Assembly: GCA_003235435.1 (NCBI GenBank)
Contig: QJWF01000015.1
Coordinates: 1 to 7,054 of the forward strand
Length of the DNA: 7,054 nt
DNA from: Nitrosomonadales bacterium
Lineage (GTDB): Bacteria; Pseudomonadota; Gammaproteobacteria; Burkholderiales; Gallionellaceae
Direction: 5' to 3'
Of the stretch, positions 6,641 through 7,054 are shown piece by piece. A program made the translations under genes and the position numbers. Below the pieces are notes generated by a model that worked only from the letters and a program-made list of their open reading frames with translations, ran no database searches and had not been told where the DNA came from. Numbering within the stretch: position 1 is the first letter of the stretch; each line of letters starts with the position of its first letter.

Positions 6641-7054
6641 ATGAACACTTCTGCAATTGCAAGCCGATTCACGCTGGCTCTGCTCCTGTTATTGTCCGCA
6701 TGCGGCGGTGGTGGAGGTGGAGGAACTGGTGGCGATAATACATCTGCAATTAACTTGGTCGACTGGACATGGGTCGGCGGCAGTGATTCGTTTGGGCAGC
6801 CCGGTAGCTATGGATCAAAAGGCGTCACAATTGCAGTACCCGCAAATATGCCTCAAGCGCTTGAAGGCGCAGTTTCGTGGACCGATAACAGCGGTAAACT
6901 TTGGCTGTTCGCTGGTGGTGGAGGGACGGGCCCTACCGATTTCAGTGACATGTGGGAGTTTGATGGCACCTACTGGACATGGAGGAACGGCCCTGCAACG
7001 CCAAATTTGTCAAATCAGCAAAGCGTTTACGGCACGTTGGGCACTTTAGGATCG
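6641..7054 (+). CDS. Kelch-repeat lipoprotein, 3'-truncated
   Basis: The visible 138 codons remain open to the last base, so only the N-terminus is present. Residues 1-21 form a lipoprotein signal: a single Arg, a run of Leu and the lipobox LSAC with the modified Cys at residue 21 (TGC 6701-6703). Seven Gly, then Thr-Gly-Gly, form a flexible tether. From about residue 41 the sequence is Kelch-like: DWTWVGGSDSFGQPG, SWTDNSGKLWLFAGGGG, DMWEFDGTYWTW, followed by the start of another blade (YGTLGTLGS). The WLF-GG and W-x-x-D/G-x-x-W-T-W pattern is typical of bacterial Kelch or galactose-oxidase-like beta-propellers. Lys/Asp are absent at +2, so an outer-membrane destination is likely. The function in the cluster is unknown; a surface adhesion, scaffold or partner-binding role is inference. 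It follows the barrel gene by 81 bases and may share its transcript if the intervening hairpin is leaky. Confidence 0.85.
   Translation, partial: MNTSAIASRFTLALLLLLSACGGGGGGGTGGDNTSAINLVDWTWVGGSDSFGQPGSYGSKGVTIAVPANMPQALEGAVSWTDNSGKLWLFAGGGGTGPTDFSDMWEFDGTYWTWRNGPATPNLSNQQSVYGTLGTLGS
6704..6733 (+). repeat. GGN-repeat tract encoding the poly-Gly tether
   Basis: Ten codons, nine of them glycine, follow the lipobox Cys. On the + strand this gives a series of GG pairs separated by single bases, a composition that could form a two-tier G-quadruplex in DNA or mRNA. Its immediate role is as a flexible spacer between the lipid anchor and the beta-propeller. Confidence 0.6.

Noticed and set aside
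6657..7049. A 130-codon + strand open frame at the 3' end
   Set aside because: It is out of frame with the lipoprotein gene, which has the ribosome site, lipobox and Kelch motifs and fully covers the same bases.

Overview
The window carries part of a porin–multihaem cytochrome gene cluster on the + strand, of the kind used to move electrons across the outer membrane of a Gram-negative bacterium. The order is: the 3' end of a lysine-rich multihaem c-type cytochrome (1-1356, at least 19 haems); a second, very large cytochrome (1581-4166, 27 CxxCH motifs plus one CX4CH, so 28 haems); an outer-membrane beta-barrel protein with an unusual periplasmic N-terminal extension containing TPR-like helices (4367-6559); and the 5' end of a Kelch-repeat lipoprotein (6641-7054), which is open at the window edge. 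There are no tRNA or rRNA genes, insertion sequences or CRISPR arrays.

The moderate GC content and the gene content fit a neutrophilic betaproteobacterium. The layout of very large multihaem cytochromes beside a dedicated porin resembles the porin-cytochrome clusters (PCC3 type) described in Gallionellaceae Fe(II) oxidisers such as Sideroxydans and Gallionella. This is recognition from memory and layout, not from a search; another metal-cycling proteobacterium is possible.

Layout: 1-1356 is a run of six complete three-haem repeats of 68-70 residues, preceded by one haem of an earlier unit. 1357-1580 is a spacer without an obvious terminator, holding an AT-rich direct repeat. 1581-4166 encodes a secreted cytochrome built from three-haem and two-haem modules. 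4167-4366 has a strong rho-independent terminator (4246-4291) and then a short leader for the barrel gene, which must start at GTG or TTG. 6560-6640 is a short spacer with a T-tract directly after the barrel stop codon. The lipoprotein gene has a textbook ribosome binding site.

Inferred working model: the basic, Lys-rich cytochrome sits in the periplasm, the barrel forms the outer-membrane sheath, and the weakly charged Ser/Thr/Gly-rich 28-haem cytochrome acts in or beyond the outer membrane as a long haem wire. The Kelch lipoprotein may be an accessory surface or outer-membrane factor. The direction of electron flow (Fe(II) oxidation or metal reduction) cannot be read from the sequence. The most notable observation is that the 28-haem protein has exactly 28 histidines outside its haem motifs, almost always one per inter-haem linker.
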